Shown here: piece after piece, positions 12,745 to 25,040 of the stretch | Layout: each line of letters begins with the position of its first letter | Position numbering within the stretch: the stretch's first letter is position 1 | NCBI GenBank assembly: GCA_914767715.1 | Contig: OU612070.1 | Span: forward strand, 2,995,501 to 3,059,500 | Length of the DNA stretch: 64,000 nucleotides | Source: Membranipora membranacea | Taxonomy: Eukaryota > Bryozoa > Gymnolaemata > Cheilostomatida > Membraniporidae | Reading direction: 5' to 3' | Made by a program: the position numbers and the translations under genes | The notes under the pieces: generated by a model | What the model was told of the DNA's origin: nothing | Seen by the model: only the letters and a program-made list of their open reading frames with translations | The model's database searches: none

Positions 12745-14851
12745 CTGTGCTCTCAACATGGAAGTCATGACTGATAAATCGTCTAACAATGTAATTTGAT
12801 GTCAATTTAATGTTGTTGATTGAACACTTTGAGCAATGCTGGAGTGCAATCCAGTTTAGGTTTTTGGCTTGCAGTCAGAAAAATAGTATAATACTTCATT
12901 TCTCATGGTCGCTCTATTTTTAAAGACCAAGCCATTTGATTACGAGAGCTATTTAATGAAGTGTCAATCACAACAAATATCATATGCTTTTCTGACACAT
13001 CTTTGAGGGAGGAGATGTTCGTTTTTGACCTCATGAATATATGCCTGTGAGCATGGGCTATTCGTTGTAAATTGGAGTTATTTGTGTTTCCTGGTTCTAA
13101 ACAAGCAGACTTGACAATAATAGGGACATCAACAACCTTTCCTTATATCAAGTGGATTGAAGCGAGAGATATAGATATAGATATAATCTAATACCAACCA
13201 AAGAAAGGTGAGCTACTCTCTTTCGTAGACAGCTTTCATAGATTATAAAACTCTAAATTCTTTTCTTCACTCATGGAGAACTGGGTTTTAGCAAGTATAT
13301 TTAGCCTTTTGATTTAAGCAATAATGACTTGGCAAACTTGCTTGATTTTGTATATTAGATAATAACCTATTACCCTTTCAAACATTTTATCACTCCATAA
13401 TATATTTGTCATACAAGACAATGCATAATAAATTGAGAATAAAAAAAAAATCTAATTTATAAGCATCAATGATTTCATTACTTATAAAAAATCAAAGCTT
13501 TTCAACGATCCTCATGCGAAGAAATCTTGCTAACGGAGAACGTCACGTCTCTAACCTAACCAGAATTTTATTGGCAGTTACAACTTTGGATAGTAAGCAA
13601 CTACATTACTTTTATATGTCATCTGTCCAAGTAATAAGTAATCAATGAAGGCGAAGTTTGAGTGTCCTGCACTGCAAGTGGCACTGTCAGATTTTGTTGA
13701 CCTGCTGACTGTTATTAAGATGGCTGATATAAATCTGGCAGCTAAACCAAAAATATTACTGCCCACTTAAACCTGAAGCATTGTTAAGAAGCTTGCTAGT
13801 GGTGTATCAGAAATTCTACTTTCATAGTAATTGTGAATTCGTAAAATAAAATCATGTGGTTTGTTATCAAATCATCTATATTTTTGCTAAAGCTCAAGTT
13901 AGTCAGACTATGGGGGGGGGGGGTCAACCTCAAGTAGTGGGCTGTACCAAGGAGTAAAATAGTTTTACTCTTTGGCTGTACCCTACTGATCCGTTGGGTT
14001 GTGGTTAAATATGGATGGAGCCGGCAAGTAAGAAAAAGTCTTGAGGGGGCCCAAATTGTCGAGTTGTGCTGGGTGAGCTACAAATACTTGAATGGCACAA
14101 AATAACAAAATATTGACTATAAGGCAGCAAATTGGCACTTATTCGATGTCGATTCAGATTCAAATTGACGGCAGTTCAATACCAATTGAGTGAAACAAAA
14201 GCATCTACATGTCTTTCTTGAATTGGCTTTACCATCATACCTCTAGAAAACAACGTATTCCAAAAAATACACATGATTTATTGCATAATATATTATTTAT
14301 GGAGGATCCTGTATGTCATAGCTCATAATGTAATCCGCCAAAAAAAGAGTTGTATGTATATTTATTTATATTAGAATGACGTAAATTTAATGTCACATTT
14401 AAATGGAAATGAGTATAAAATTGATTATTTATAGAAATAATTGCAATTGCAAATAGTAATTTATATAAATTGATATCAATTTGATGTGAAACTGAAAACA
14501 AGCTGTATTGTGATTGATGGAAGAATAACATATAATGACACTTTTCAACAGGAGTTGATGATCTCGTTTGTCCCAAATAAATAAGCATAAGGCCACGCGG
14601 TCAGAGTGAGAAAACATTCACTGTGTAATTTAATCACTCCATCTAGATTGCCACACTACTGTCCTTTACATCCAGTAAAGTGTGAATCTTTGCTACTTTT
14701 CAACATACATTATAGTACAATGGTACATTCGCATAGGTGGGAGGATATAAAACCAGCAGATCAATTCTACAATTCTACAATTTGTACGAAATAATATGAT
14801 AAAAGAGTCCGCGCATGAATATTTAAGCCTCGTATTGTGTGAATATTGAAG
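12745..14851. other. Downstream flank of channel copy A and upstream flank of copy B
   Basis: No exons 1-4 of a second channel are present here, which makes copy B a partial duplicate. It contains a 12-G run at 13912-13923 (13 Gs at 21466-21478 in unit 2), a poly(A) tract near 13440 and the unit junction at 14624/14625. The small minus-strand ORF at 13578-13766 is discussed under rejected items. Confidence 0.75.
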
Positions 14852-17800
14852 GTGTCTGTCTTGAGTTCAATGGGGATGGATCACATAGAGTTTCTGGTAC
14901 CGGTTTATCCAACGCATTAGTGATTTCTCTTGACAACGACCCAGCTGAGTACTATCTGGGCTATTTCGCTCATGCGACTGGAATGTCAGTAAGTATAAAA
15001 ATTTGATATTGGCATTTTTATTCATCTCATTTATTGTACTACAGACATTTGAGTATTTGACATCATAGATTTGCTGACATTTCGGTATATAATGTGAAGT
15101 GGCTCGGATCTTGTTGTAGAAATTCATGTCACATACATATCTCATATCATTATGGGACATGTGGCCATAAACTATGTACACAGTTGTTAGGTTTGATGGA
15201 TATATTTTTGCAGATAACCCTGTATGAGCAACACGATGCTCCTTCTATAAGTAATGATGTGATAGCAGGAGTCAGACCAAACACTCATGCTGATTTCTCC
15301 CTCACTAAAACTAAGGTACACGCTAACATCTTTATCAATTTTGTTTCATCCATTTTACCTAGATTATTCCCGCTTCTAGAATTATAGACCTATAAAACAC
15401 ATTGTTGAATAAATTAGATGCTACCTACAGACAAAAGCATTGTAAGGCCGGGTAGCTAGTTCTGCAGTAGTGATATGCAATATTTTTATAATGAAAATAA
15501 GCAGAGCTCTCACTGTTAATAAACATATTTTAAAAGATTGTCCTCTCCTGCACAACTGTACGGTGCTCTAAATTAGATATATGTGGCAGATTACAGGGAT
15601 CTCGCACTAGGCCTACAGCTATCCCTGTACCCCACATGTAGATCATACTTGTGCAGGAAGTGACTTATAATTCTTACCATAATCTTTCAAATCAAGACTT
15701 GGAATTTTCACACTGGAAAAGGCGTTCATAAACTACTGCAGCTACATGCTGCATGTCTATTAAATACTTCTGTCTGAAGATTGTTTAAAGCATCCATAAA
15801 ACAATCTTAAAAATCAGCTGAGGTGCCTCAGATAACAAGCTTCAAACTATGCACTAGAACAGCTCAATTGGTCTACTAGGACTGATGTAATGACTCATCA
15901 AATAAAGCCTCTCTGGCGCTCGCAAGCCCTTTCTGAGGTGGAAAAAATTCCTTCATAACACAGCTTCTGTTGGTCCAAGAGGGGCAATTTTGGATTTGTT
16001 TTGCAGCTGATTAGCTTTGACAATGTCGATCTTAATTTCATGGATACTTTAAGCGCTTGTACCTTTCAATACAATCTCAATTAATTACTTTGAACTAGGA
16101 TGGTCGATAAACATACCGATCTTGTAGTCTAAGCTTATATTTATGGTTCCCAGATAAAGAGAGCGGCTCCACCAGCAGATAATAACATGGCTGATTGTTT
16201 TGACTCAGAGAATCTGCCAAATCCTTTAAAGTCTTACCAGAATTACTCCTATAACGGCTGTGTGAATGAGGCTAAAACTATGTGTCATGACACGCTATGT
16301 GGCTGCAGAGATTTATACGACACTCGTGAGTTCTAATGGTATCCTTATCATGCTGTACATTCAAAATTACTTAATTAGCAAAAGCAAAAAAAATTGGATC
16401 ATATTCGACTGGATTGTATTGTATTATAGTGTTTTATATTGTATTGTATTGTATTGCACTGTGCTGTATTGATTTGCTTGGCACTTAAGCTTTTTATTTG
16501 AAAGTCAAGCAAATTTGAAATTTGTAGTTCTTGTAGTGTCTAACAGCAAAATTTGTCCTATATACATTACATCCGAGGACATAAATCTTATGAGGAGGTT
16601 TTATCACTATTCCTTTCTTATTTCTACTAAAGATATACATTCCTGTGAATAAGGTTGTAAAGTATTGGAGATGCGCTTTCACTAGTTGCCACTTACGGAA
16701 TGTTTGAGAAATTTATATATCTCCATACTTACATGAAACCATCTTCAATGTTATCAGCTGACTATCTTTTCTTATAGCGATTGATATAGTGCCCCTTTGT
16801 AACGCAAGTCAACAAGTTCACTGTCTAAACACCCTGAACAGTAAGTATATCTAATTATTACGGGCGCAGTGAGATCGACAGTTTCAGCTGCATATCCATA
16901 ATACAGCCTGGTATTCCCACTTTAGCTCAATGGGAATCCCAAATGAAGTGCAATGTGGGATAATTAGGTAACTTCGCGACCTTGGTATCTATATTAAATA
17001 ATCATTAATTATAATCATTTTCATGGGGAAATCCAACTGAATAGATTTTATGATTAGGTATACGGTTTTTCAATGATATTGACATGAAACTTAGAATTAT
17101 CTCCTCATTGGTAATAGGGAGACAACTTGAATTCAAGTTGGATTCAGTTGGATTTCCCCATGAAAATGATGATAATTAATGATTATTTAATATAGATACC
17201 AAGGGCGCGAAGTTACCTATTGAGATGCTGTTTTTTTTGTGAATTTCCCACAACTTAATCAATTGAATTGAATAATACCCCTGATAATTCTTATTTCCAG
17301 GAACAGAATATGGGGCCTGTGTTGCTGTTGCGTCTAGAGACTGCACCATGCCCTGTACACATATCCAGTACAAAACACAGATAGCATTGTATGACTATCC
17401 AAATCACGCTTTCTTTACTCGTATTTATGGAGATACCCCACGTGAGTTCCTTAAAATATCTATAACTGGCTATGGTTATGGATCAGGGATTGAAACGAAT
17501 GATAAAATCAATTGCTGTTCTTCACAGAGTAAAGAAAAAAGGAAAGAACTATTAGTTTGCTGAGTAATTTTTACCATTTACCAAAAGCAGATTATAAAGC
17601 ATTTTGATTTAAACGCTGTTCTTGTCTGAGGTTTGACTCAGTTCTGAGACCTTTAGATCACCAGGTGAGAGGGAGCATAACATTCTAATAGGCCATGCTA
17701 CCAGTGCTGTTCATGGTGTTTGACTTTATCAGTGTATGGAGGCTGAGTATAATGTACTAATCATGAACCATAGCTGTAATCAGTGTTAGAAATAAGTGGT

Positions 17801-20336
17801 AATCACAAAATATATTTTGGGGGAACTCTTGGAGCACAGTTCCCATCAAATTCTATGCTTAAAATAGTGAAAATGTTACCTTTTGACCAGATTTCAAACA
17901 TATTGTCAATCATATAATATCTATAATTCTCCATAAATTTTATGCTCAACAGCATGGATTTGCATAATTTGACATAGATATTGCAAAAAAACTCCCTGCA
18001 TTTGGGTTGCTGTCATCCCAGAGAGGTAGAGTTCCCACAAAGAGAAAAGTCCACTAAGACCACTAGCTGTAATAGATTAATTATTAAGGGACTTTTTCGT
18101 GACTGTATTGGCATTTCCCAAATTATTTGCAAGAGATCAAATTGATTGAAAGAGAAATGAGTTCTATTTATTTGAAACAAAATGACTAAAATGACTGTGC
18201 TTATCACCAAAGATCTTTGGTTGCGGACAGAATCAATAAACTCACTGTTGTTGAGAAAATTACGGATTTTGACACTGTAGATTCACAGCCAACTTTGGGT
18301 GCATTTGTCGGATATTCGACCCACTAGGGGCCGAATACCCGAGCAGAACAGACACCACTATTTTATTCATTTTGCTCATGTTTTATTTTGTATGGAGTTA
18401 ACTTCTTCCTATTGAGGAAGAAGGCAACTCCATACAAAAAGTGTTTTGTTTATCTAATCAAATTTATCCACAACATTTGTATTTAGAATTTTGTGACAAG
18501 TACGTATTAATTCAATTTACTAATGACTCATAGTTGAGATGCCTTTTCGACATTAAAATCAATTTGTATTTTTGAATAATAAACTAAGTTAGATACCAGA
18601 AAAGCAATCTATACCATACCAGAAAACATGCCCCAAGGGCTCTCCAACCAGAACTGTCCTGCCTTGATGTTCCCCCGGTTTTTATATGCACCGGGATTCA
18701 TCACTGTGGACAGGCCTGGCCAAAAAACCGGAGATTGCATTTGCCAATCCTCTTGAATAAACGGCGATTGGATTTAGATTTTTTGTCTGATAAAAAGGTT
18801 TAATTATACACATTATTTATATGATAGCGATTGAACCCTCCAAAAAAGCGGAGATTGGATTTTGATTTTTGTCCGATAAAAAGGTTTAATTATACACATT
18901 ATTTATATGCTTCCGATTGAACCTCCCAAAAAGGCGGAGATGGGATGTCTGATAGCTGACAGTAATTTAGTTACGCCTAATACATAACAGATTTCGTCAA
19001 AAGATAAAACTGGGATTGGTCTCTGATTTGAAGTGGTTGACGCTGTCTGTTATCACTTGCTCCCATCTTCTTGGTTTTATTCTCTCTATCCAAAATCTCC
19101 TGGGCCTGAGCTGTGAGAACTTGAGATCTCACACATTCAAAGTCAAAATAGTGGTCCCATGGATCCAGCAAACAGGCCCAACAGAATATTATGCCATCTG
19201 TTTTATTCGGAATACTGTTGTTTTATCAGGCGTCAGAAGAATTTTGGGAGCTCAGCAAGTGTCAATGATGGCGTTTTTTTCTTCAATGAGCTATGATTAT
19301 CTGGAGGAGTATATACCTTACACATGGATAGATGTCCTTGGTAAGCAAGCAAGCAAGCATAGATATTTTCTATGGTTATGACTTTCTGTTCCAGAGATAG
19401 ACAGTAGCATATTGATTGATAGGCAAACTTAGCAGTCAGTAACAATAAAGTTAACATTTGAAACATCATTGTGTTGTCGTCTGTGAATAAATTATAAATT
19501 AAATTCTTATCAGGAAATCGTATCATACACCATATCCAAAACCACAGGCAGAAAAATATAGGTTCTATAAAGAGCAAGGCTGCATTTTCTGTGCCAAATT
19601 ACACTCTGTACATAGCAAGTCGGAGCACACATGCATGAGGGGACAAGCTAACCCCAATAGACAGTGGTCTAGAATGGATAAATTTCAAGTACCATATTGC
19701 AAGTAGAGGCCCATCAGACTTACCAACTGAGCCACATCCCACCTGTTAGTTATATGGCTATGTAGCTTTGCGAAATCAGTAGGTAAAATTCCTACCTACA
19801 CTACAATTTCTCAACAATTATCACTGCAGTGGTCATGAACATCACAGAGCTGTGAGTCTACATGTAACAAAACCTGTTGGTGGTGACATATGTTTGATCT
19901 GCATACAGTCCTGAATCTACTTCATACAGACATAGATATAAACTGATAGGATCAAATTGGCAACTCAATGTTTAGATAGGCTGTTATTGCGTCTGAATTT
20001 GATGACACTTACCTCAGCTAGAAGACAATGAAGCTTTTAAGAAAAATGAAACATGGAAATGATGATTACCTCTTGGTGTTCTCTCTCTGATGAACCTCAC
20101 ACAATGAAGTTAGGTACTCAGTGTGTTGGTATAGCAATGTAGTATTATATTTGTCATTCTTATCATTTTCGCCAGCAAATTTTGGAGGCACACTTGAACT
20201 GTGTATGGGAGCTAGTCTGCTGACCTTCGTGGAGTTTTTACAGTTCGGGTTTGAGGCTTGTGCTTATGCATGGGAGAAAAGAAAATTGCGCAAGACAAGC
20301 ATCATACAAGCCCTTCAAGGAGTAACTGTACTGTAA
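14852..20336 (+). CDS. Partial DEG/ENaC channel copy: ectodomain and TM2 cassette (exons 5-11 only)
   Basis: Exons: 14852-14988, 15214-15315, 16154-16325, 16778-16840, 17301-17441, 19230-19340, 20176-20336. Exons 5-10 match the lengths and phases of copy A exactly (137, 102, 172, 63, 141, 111), with GT-AG sites kept and no stops. There is no start codon, HG motif or TM1 upstream. The first exon begins in the same phase as exon 5 of copy A, so exon 4 (donor after 4830) could splice to it and yield a 478-aa channel; that is inference. In exon 7, about 7 synonymous and 3 replacement differences from copy A suggest constraint. Exon 9 is more changed (for example K to R, E to A, I to R). In TM2, Gly433 is Glu (GGTLELCMGAS), although the GAS filter is kept. 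The tail ends ALQGVTVL, different from copy A. The alternative is a young pseudogene. Confidence 0.85.
16966..17218. mobile_element. 253-bp MITE in copy B intron 8, 3-bp target duplication ATT
   Basis: Terminal inverted repeats of about 75 bp begin AGGTAACTTCGCG. Flanking ATT lies at 16963-16965 and 17219-17221. Copy A has the empty site (GGGATAATTGGGATGC), confirming insertion after duplication. Superfamily uncertain; a 3-bp duplication would suit PIF/Harbinger. Confidence 0.85.
18305..19136. mobile_element. 832-bp insertion of unknown class in copy B intron 9
   Basis: Absent from copy A, where GGGTGCATGCAAAGTC is continuous near 11627. A CAT may be duplicated at the ends. No terminal inverted repeats are visible. 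Inside are a strong hairpin (18386-18439, arms TTTTGTATGGAGTT / AACTCCATACAAAA plus an inner stem) and an 86-bp tandem repeat. A weak minus-strand open stretch is seen near 18977-19130. Class undetermined. Confidence 0.7.
18757..18945 (+). repeat. 86-bp tandem repeat, about two copies
   Basis: GATAAAAAGGTTTAATTATA recurs at 18789 and 18875, with matching flanks that include CCAAAAA(A)GCGGAGATTGG-type boxes. It lies within the 832-bp insertion. Confidence 0.8.
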
Positions 20337-23099
20337 AATCATCTAGCGATGTAATTTGATGTCAATTTAATGTTGTTGATTGCACACAACTATGAGCAGT
20401 GCCGGAGTGCGTCCCAGTTGACGCTTTTGGCATGCAGTCAGAAAAATACTATAATACTTAATTTTTCATGGTCGTTCTATTTTTGAAGATTAAGCAGAGC
20501 CATTTGATCATACAAGAGCTATTAATGAGGTGTCAATCACTATAAATATCAAGGGAGTAGATGTTTGAATAGCCCATGAGGTCAAAAACAAACATCTCCT
20601 TCATTGATATTTGTTTTTGACCTCATGGGCTATTCATTGCGAATTATTTGTGTTTCCTGCTTTTTAAACAAGCGGACTTGACAATAATAGGGACATCAAC
20701 AACCTTTCCTTATATCAAGCGGATTGAAGAGAGAGATGTAGATATAGATATAATCTTATACCAACCAAAGAAAGGTGAGCTACTCTCTTTCGTAGACAGC
20801 TTTCATAGAAATTCTTTTCTTCACTCATGGAGAACTGGGTTTTAGCAAGTATATTGAGCCTTTTGATTTGAGCAATAATGACTTGGCAAACTTGCTTAAA
20901 TTTTGTATATTAGATAATAACCTATTACCCTTTCAAACATTTTATCACTCCATAATATATTTGTCATACAAGACAATACATAATAAATTGAGAATAAAAA
21001 CAAATCTAATTTATAAGCATCGATGATTTTATTGTTCATAAAAAATCAAAGCCTATCAACGATCCTCATGCGAAGAAATTTTGCTCACGGAGAAATATGG
21101 AGAAATAACCTAACCACAATTTTATTGGCAGTTACAAGTTTGGATAGTAAGCAACTACATTACTTTTATATGTCATCTGTCCAAGAAATAAGTAATCAAT
21201 GAAGGCGAAGTTTGAGTGTCTTGCATTGCAAGTGTCACTGTCAGATTTTGTTGACCTGCTGACTGTTATTAAGATGGCTGCCATAAATCTGGCAGCTAAA
21301 CCAAAAATATTACTGCCTACTAAAACCTGAAGCATTGTGTAGAAGCTTGCTAATGGTGTATCAGAAGTTCTACTTTCATAGTAATTGCGAATTCGTAAAA
21401 TAAAATCATGTGGTTTGTTATCAAATCATATGTATTTTTGCTAAAGCTCAAGTTAGTCAGACTATGGGGGGGGGGGGGCAACCTCAAGTAGTGGGCTGTA
21501 CCAAGGAGTAAAAAAGTTTTACTCTTTGGCTGTACCCTACTGTTGGGTTGTGGTTAAATACGGATGGAGCCGGCAAGTAAGAAAAGTCTTGAGGGGGCCA
21601 AAATTGTCGAGTTGTGCTGGGTGAGCTACAAATACTTGAACGGCACAAAATAACAAAATATTGACTATAAGGCAGCAAATTGGCACTTATTCGATGTCAA
21701 TTCAGATTCAAATTGACGGCAGTTCAATACCAATTGGGTGAAACAAAAGCATCTACATGTCTCTCCTGAATTGGCTTTACCATCATACCTCTAGAAAACA
21801 ACGTATTCCAAAAAATACACATGATCTATTGCATAATATATTATTTATGGCGGATCCTGTATGTCATAGCTCATAACGTAATCCGCCAAAAAAAGAGTTG
21901 TATGTATATTTATTTATATTAGAATGACGTAAATTTAATGTCACATTTAAATGGAAATGAGTATAAAATTGATTATTTATAGAAATAATTGCATAAATAG
22001 TAATTTATATAAATTGATATCAATTTGATGTGAAACTGAAAACAAGCTGTATTGTGATTGATGGAAGAATAACATATAATGACACTTTTCAACAGGAGTT
22101 GATGATCTCGTTTGTCCCAAATAAATAAGCATAAGGCCACACGGTCAGAGTGAGAAAACATTCACTGAGAAGAGGATGAGACAGCGGGTACTCCAGAATT
22201 GAGACAGTAGAAATGGTAGGTTAAGTGCATTTAGTGATACTCTACAAGTAGACAGTTAAGATAATTAGGATCAAAAGGGTTAAGACAATTTTTATTTGTT
22301 TTCTTGCATCATAGATGTAGCAAAACTTTTTGGCTGACATATATAAAAATAAAATTAATACTTGCGGGAATAGAGCTGATGCAAAACCTGGTTGTTCTGC
22401 TTATTCAATTGCTTACAGTAGATTTAATATAACAGTTAAAATTTACATGTTCAAAAGGGTGTAAAAGTGTGGACCTCTCTCCATCAGTACAAGATTACAA
22501 CCAGAGTTCTGAGTCATACATTGAAAACGGCAAAATAAGTGATTGAGTAAGAGAATTACGATGAGCAAAAACGTTTCGAATGAATTAAACTTGAAATAAG
22601 CGTGGAATCTAGTGTTATGTTGTTTTTTCAAATCTTATCACTTTTCTTTTTCTTCCCCGAAAAATTATCAAAGATTCGTTATAAGAAGTTTTTAATGTAA
22701 TTCTAGTGTTCAAGTTCATAGAAACTATACCAAACTTAGCCCACTAGGTCTGGAACTTGGAATAAAATGGAGAGAAGTTCCCACATTGAATATTTCCCAT
22801 GAAAAGTAATCAGAACCTGCATGCTAAATTAAGTAACATATCGAACCAGCAAAGTCCAAACAGATCATATTTTGTGATGATTTATCTGATAAGCAGTATC
22901 TGGTTGATTTAATATTAATACCGTTTATTTTGTCCTTAAGTGTTGTGGCAGATCAGGTTTAGAGTTAATCTGGTCTGTTTGTTCTGAACTCTACTGGATA
23001 AACAGTCTTGAGTTTATTTACAGGCTCCCTGCATAGCTCAATGTGTCTTGTCCATCTGTGTTATGCTCTAAAATTTCCTGTGTCATGACGTTGTACCAG
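20337..23099. other. 3' flank of copy B and upstream region of the BRICHOS gene
   Basis: Contains the rest of duplication unit 2 (to 22167) and about 930 bp of single-copy AT-rich sequence. A first exon of the BRICHOS gene should lie here or further left, but no ATG-plus-donor candidate convinced me. Confidence 0.5.
20567..20635. repeat. Perfect 26-bp-arm hairpin near copy B 3' end
   Basis: The left arm starts GAATAGCCCATGAGGTC and the right arm is its exact reverse complement, with a 17-nt loop (20593-20609). Copy A has only one arm sequence (around 13025-13065), so the palindrome arose in unit 2 or was lost from unit 1. Confidence 0.85.
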
Positions 23100-25018
23100 C
23101 ACTGATGATCTAATTATTTATTTGGAGACTAAGCATACTGGAAGCAGCGATAGCCTTCACTCCACTATAAAGTTGGTCACTGTACTGATGTTATCTGTGG
23201 TGCTGGCTATAACAGTAACAGCAGTTATATACTTAGCTGTCAAGCAGCAAACTACTGTAAGCAAACGGAAGCACAATACGCCAAAGTTTCTGAGACACGG
23301 AACTCTTCAATTTGACACAGATCGAGTATGTTAATTAAACCTATTTAGGATAATTTTCATGTTGAAATGTGCACTGATTTGCAAATCTTTACATTCCATA
23401 TATTTAAACAAATAATGTCTACAAAGGAGTTAACTGCATACTTATTTTTGAAGGAGGAAAGAGAAGGAATTTTCTTTTACAAAAAAGACAATATAGTCAT
23501 CTATAGAGAACTCGAGGGCGCATTTAGAGCGCATGACCTAAATAAGGTAATGATAGTTTGCTGGGTATAATTAAAGGTAATTGCAATGTCGGTAATTCAA
23601 GACACAAAAACTGCTTGGTGTTGACAAAAAATCTGATATTTGAGTATTCGGTTCACACTCTGAGCTTGAATAAGCTCATCTGGATAACTTGTCTATTTCG
23701 TATTGTAAGTTAAAGTGACTGTCAATCACCATGTACAACTCAAGATTTTGAAATCCATCACCTCCCCACTTCCCCTTCCCTGCAGTGTTAGCTGCTCACT
23801 ACGCCGTATGTGATGGGCAGTAACAAAACTGGCGGTCATTTACGCAGATCTTATCCTGAGCTATTTCAGTTTCATTGTTGTGAATAAAGGACACCCAAAT
23901 ATTTTTTAAATTGAATCAATTCTGGTGACAGCGTTCTTTGTCCACTGTTAGGTAAGATGTTCAAAAGTATCTGCTTACTTACAACAAAATGTTTTAGATT
24001 CAAATCCTTAGACCACATATTTGAGAGCGGTTGAAGTTTATTGTAAGAAAATAAGAAATTGGTCATTTTTAATTATAAAGGGTATCTATATCAAGAAGGA
24101 TGCGAACAATGGTCGATGTTACCTGATCCCAGCTCAATCCAAGTCAGAGGTAGAGAGTGATATAGAACAGATTCTAGCTGAGATTGATGACATCAAGTTG
24201 ACAGGAGCAGCTGAAAAATTTGAAGTTTTGGAGGGGGAGATAACTGATATTAGTTTCATACCAAGTGTTGTACAAGATGAATGTCACAGTGGATACAGAT
24301 GGCTAGTCAAATCTGCTCACCAAGGTAACTAACCACATCCCACTGCATAGTATATCATTTTTGCTTAAATAGGCCTAAATAAGATCAATGCTACGTTTTC
24401 CAATTGGTACAAATGATCATCATACTTCCTATATTCCTTACAACTTCTTATTTGCCACCTTCCTATTTGGTGTTGAGCAAAAATAGGTTAGTCTTTTTAT
24501 CCACTCCATGAGTATTTTTGAATCTAAGTAAGGTGGATGGCTGCATACCTTTTTGTCAGTTGATATGGGGAGGGTGAGAGAAGGGGATTTGATTGCATAT
24601 TAAACTAAAACAATGATAAATTATTGACACACTTCAGTTCAATAGAAGTAGCATGCACAATTGAGATATATGCCATATGTATATACAATGCCTATCTCTT
24701 ACTAAAACTGTCAATCTTAAAAGTGGGCCAATTCGTTCTGAGAATTCTGACCATATGAACATATTGCATAAACGTTAGCATCCTGTACAAAAATATCGCT
24801 TTCCCAATATAGCTATCTCCAGGTAAACATTATTTGAATTGGCTAATAACATCTTATAATAACATTTTATGACTGCATTAGCCTGGATTCGGTCAACAAT
24901 ACATGATGTTATCTTCTCTTTTGTAGATGGTGGTATAACCAACAGACAAACAGTGATGATAAAAACTATACCTCCATCTCCCGCTCACCCAAAATTTGAC
25001 ACATCTAAAATGAGTTAA
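23100..25018 (+). CDS. BRICHOS-domain single-pass membrane protein (5' end incomplete)
   Basis: Exons: 23100-23325, 23427-23546, 24081-24324, 24927-25018 (TAA 25016-25018). Phases agree across the three introns. The first listed exon begins after TTGTACCAG and has no ATG in frame, so at least one 5' exon is missing. Order: short cytoplasmic N-terminus, one hydrophobic segment (TVLMLSVVLAITVTAVIYLA) that would give a type II topology, a basic linker, then a BRICHOS-like domain. Its core is AHDLNKGIYIKKDANNGRCY, with the family's conserved Asp and first Cys, followed by the LIP step. The second Cys is in DECHSGYRW. BRICHOS proteins (ITM2, chondromodulin, surfactant protein C and many invertebrate proteins) use this domain as an intramolecular chaperone for an aggregation-prone segment. 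The short C-terminus ends FDTSKMS. AATAAA lies at 25035-25040. Family call is good, subfamily unknown. Confidence 0.75.
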
Positions 25019-25034
25019 TACTTGTATAGAGTAA

Positions 25035-25040
25035 AATAAA
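25035..25040 (+). promoter_or_regulatory. Polyadenylation signal AATAAA of the BRICHOS gene
   Basis: A canonical hexamer 17 bp after the stop codon, followed by AT-rich sequence. It implies a very short 3' UTR. Confidence 0.5.

Larger units (their letters stand above)
4849..14624 (+). repeat. Tandem duplication unit 1 (channel exons 5-11 plus 3' flank)
   Basis: This 9.8-kb unit is repeated directly as 14625-22167. It starts 18 bp after the exon 4 donor at GTAATTTAACCACC and ends at CATTCACTG, where unit 2 begins with GTAATTTAATCACT. Both breakpoints share CACT, suggesting microhomology. The length difference from unit 2 comes mainly from about 2.4 kb extra in intron 6 and two MITEs in intron 9 of this unit, against a 253-bp MITE and an 832-bp insert in unit 2. 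Confidence 0.88.
14625..22167 (+). repeat. Tandem duplication unit 2
   Basis: Second copy of the 4849-14624 unit, about 7.5 kb, collinear with it. It ends at CATTCACTG (22167), after which unrelated sequence begins. It carries its own later insertions (16966-17218, 18305-19136) and lacks the MITE pair and the intron 6 insert of unit 1. Confidence 0.88.

Noticed and set aside
13578-13766. Minus-strand ORF conserved in both duplicate units (also 21132-21335)
   Set aside because: Nearly all nucleotide differences between the copies change amino acids and unit 1 has a stop before the matching start, so there is no sign of coding constraint; conservation follows from the recent duplication.
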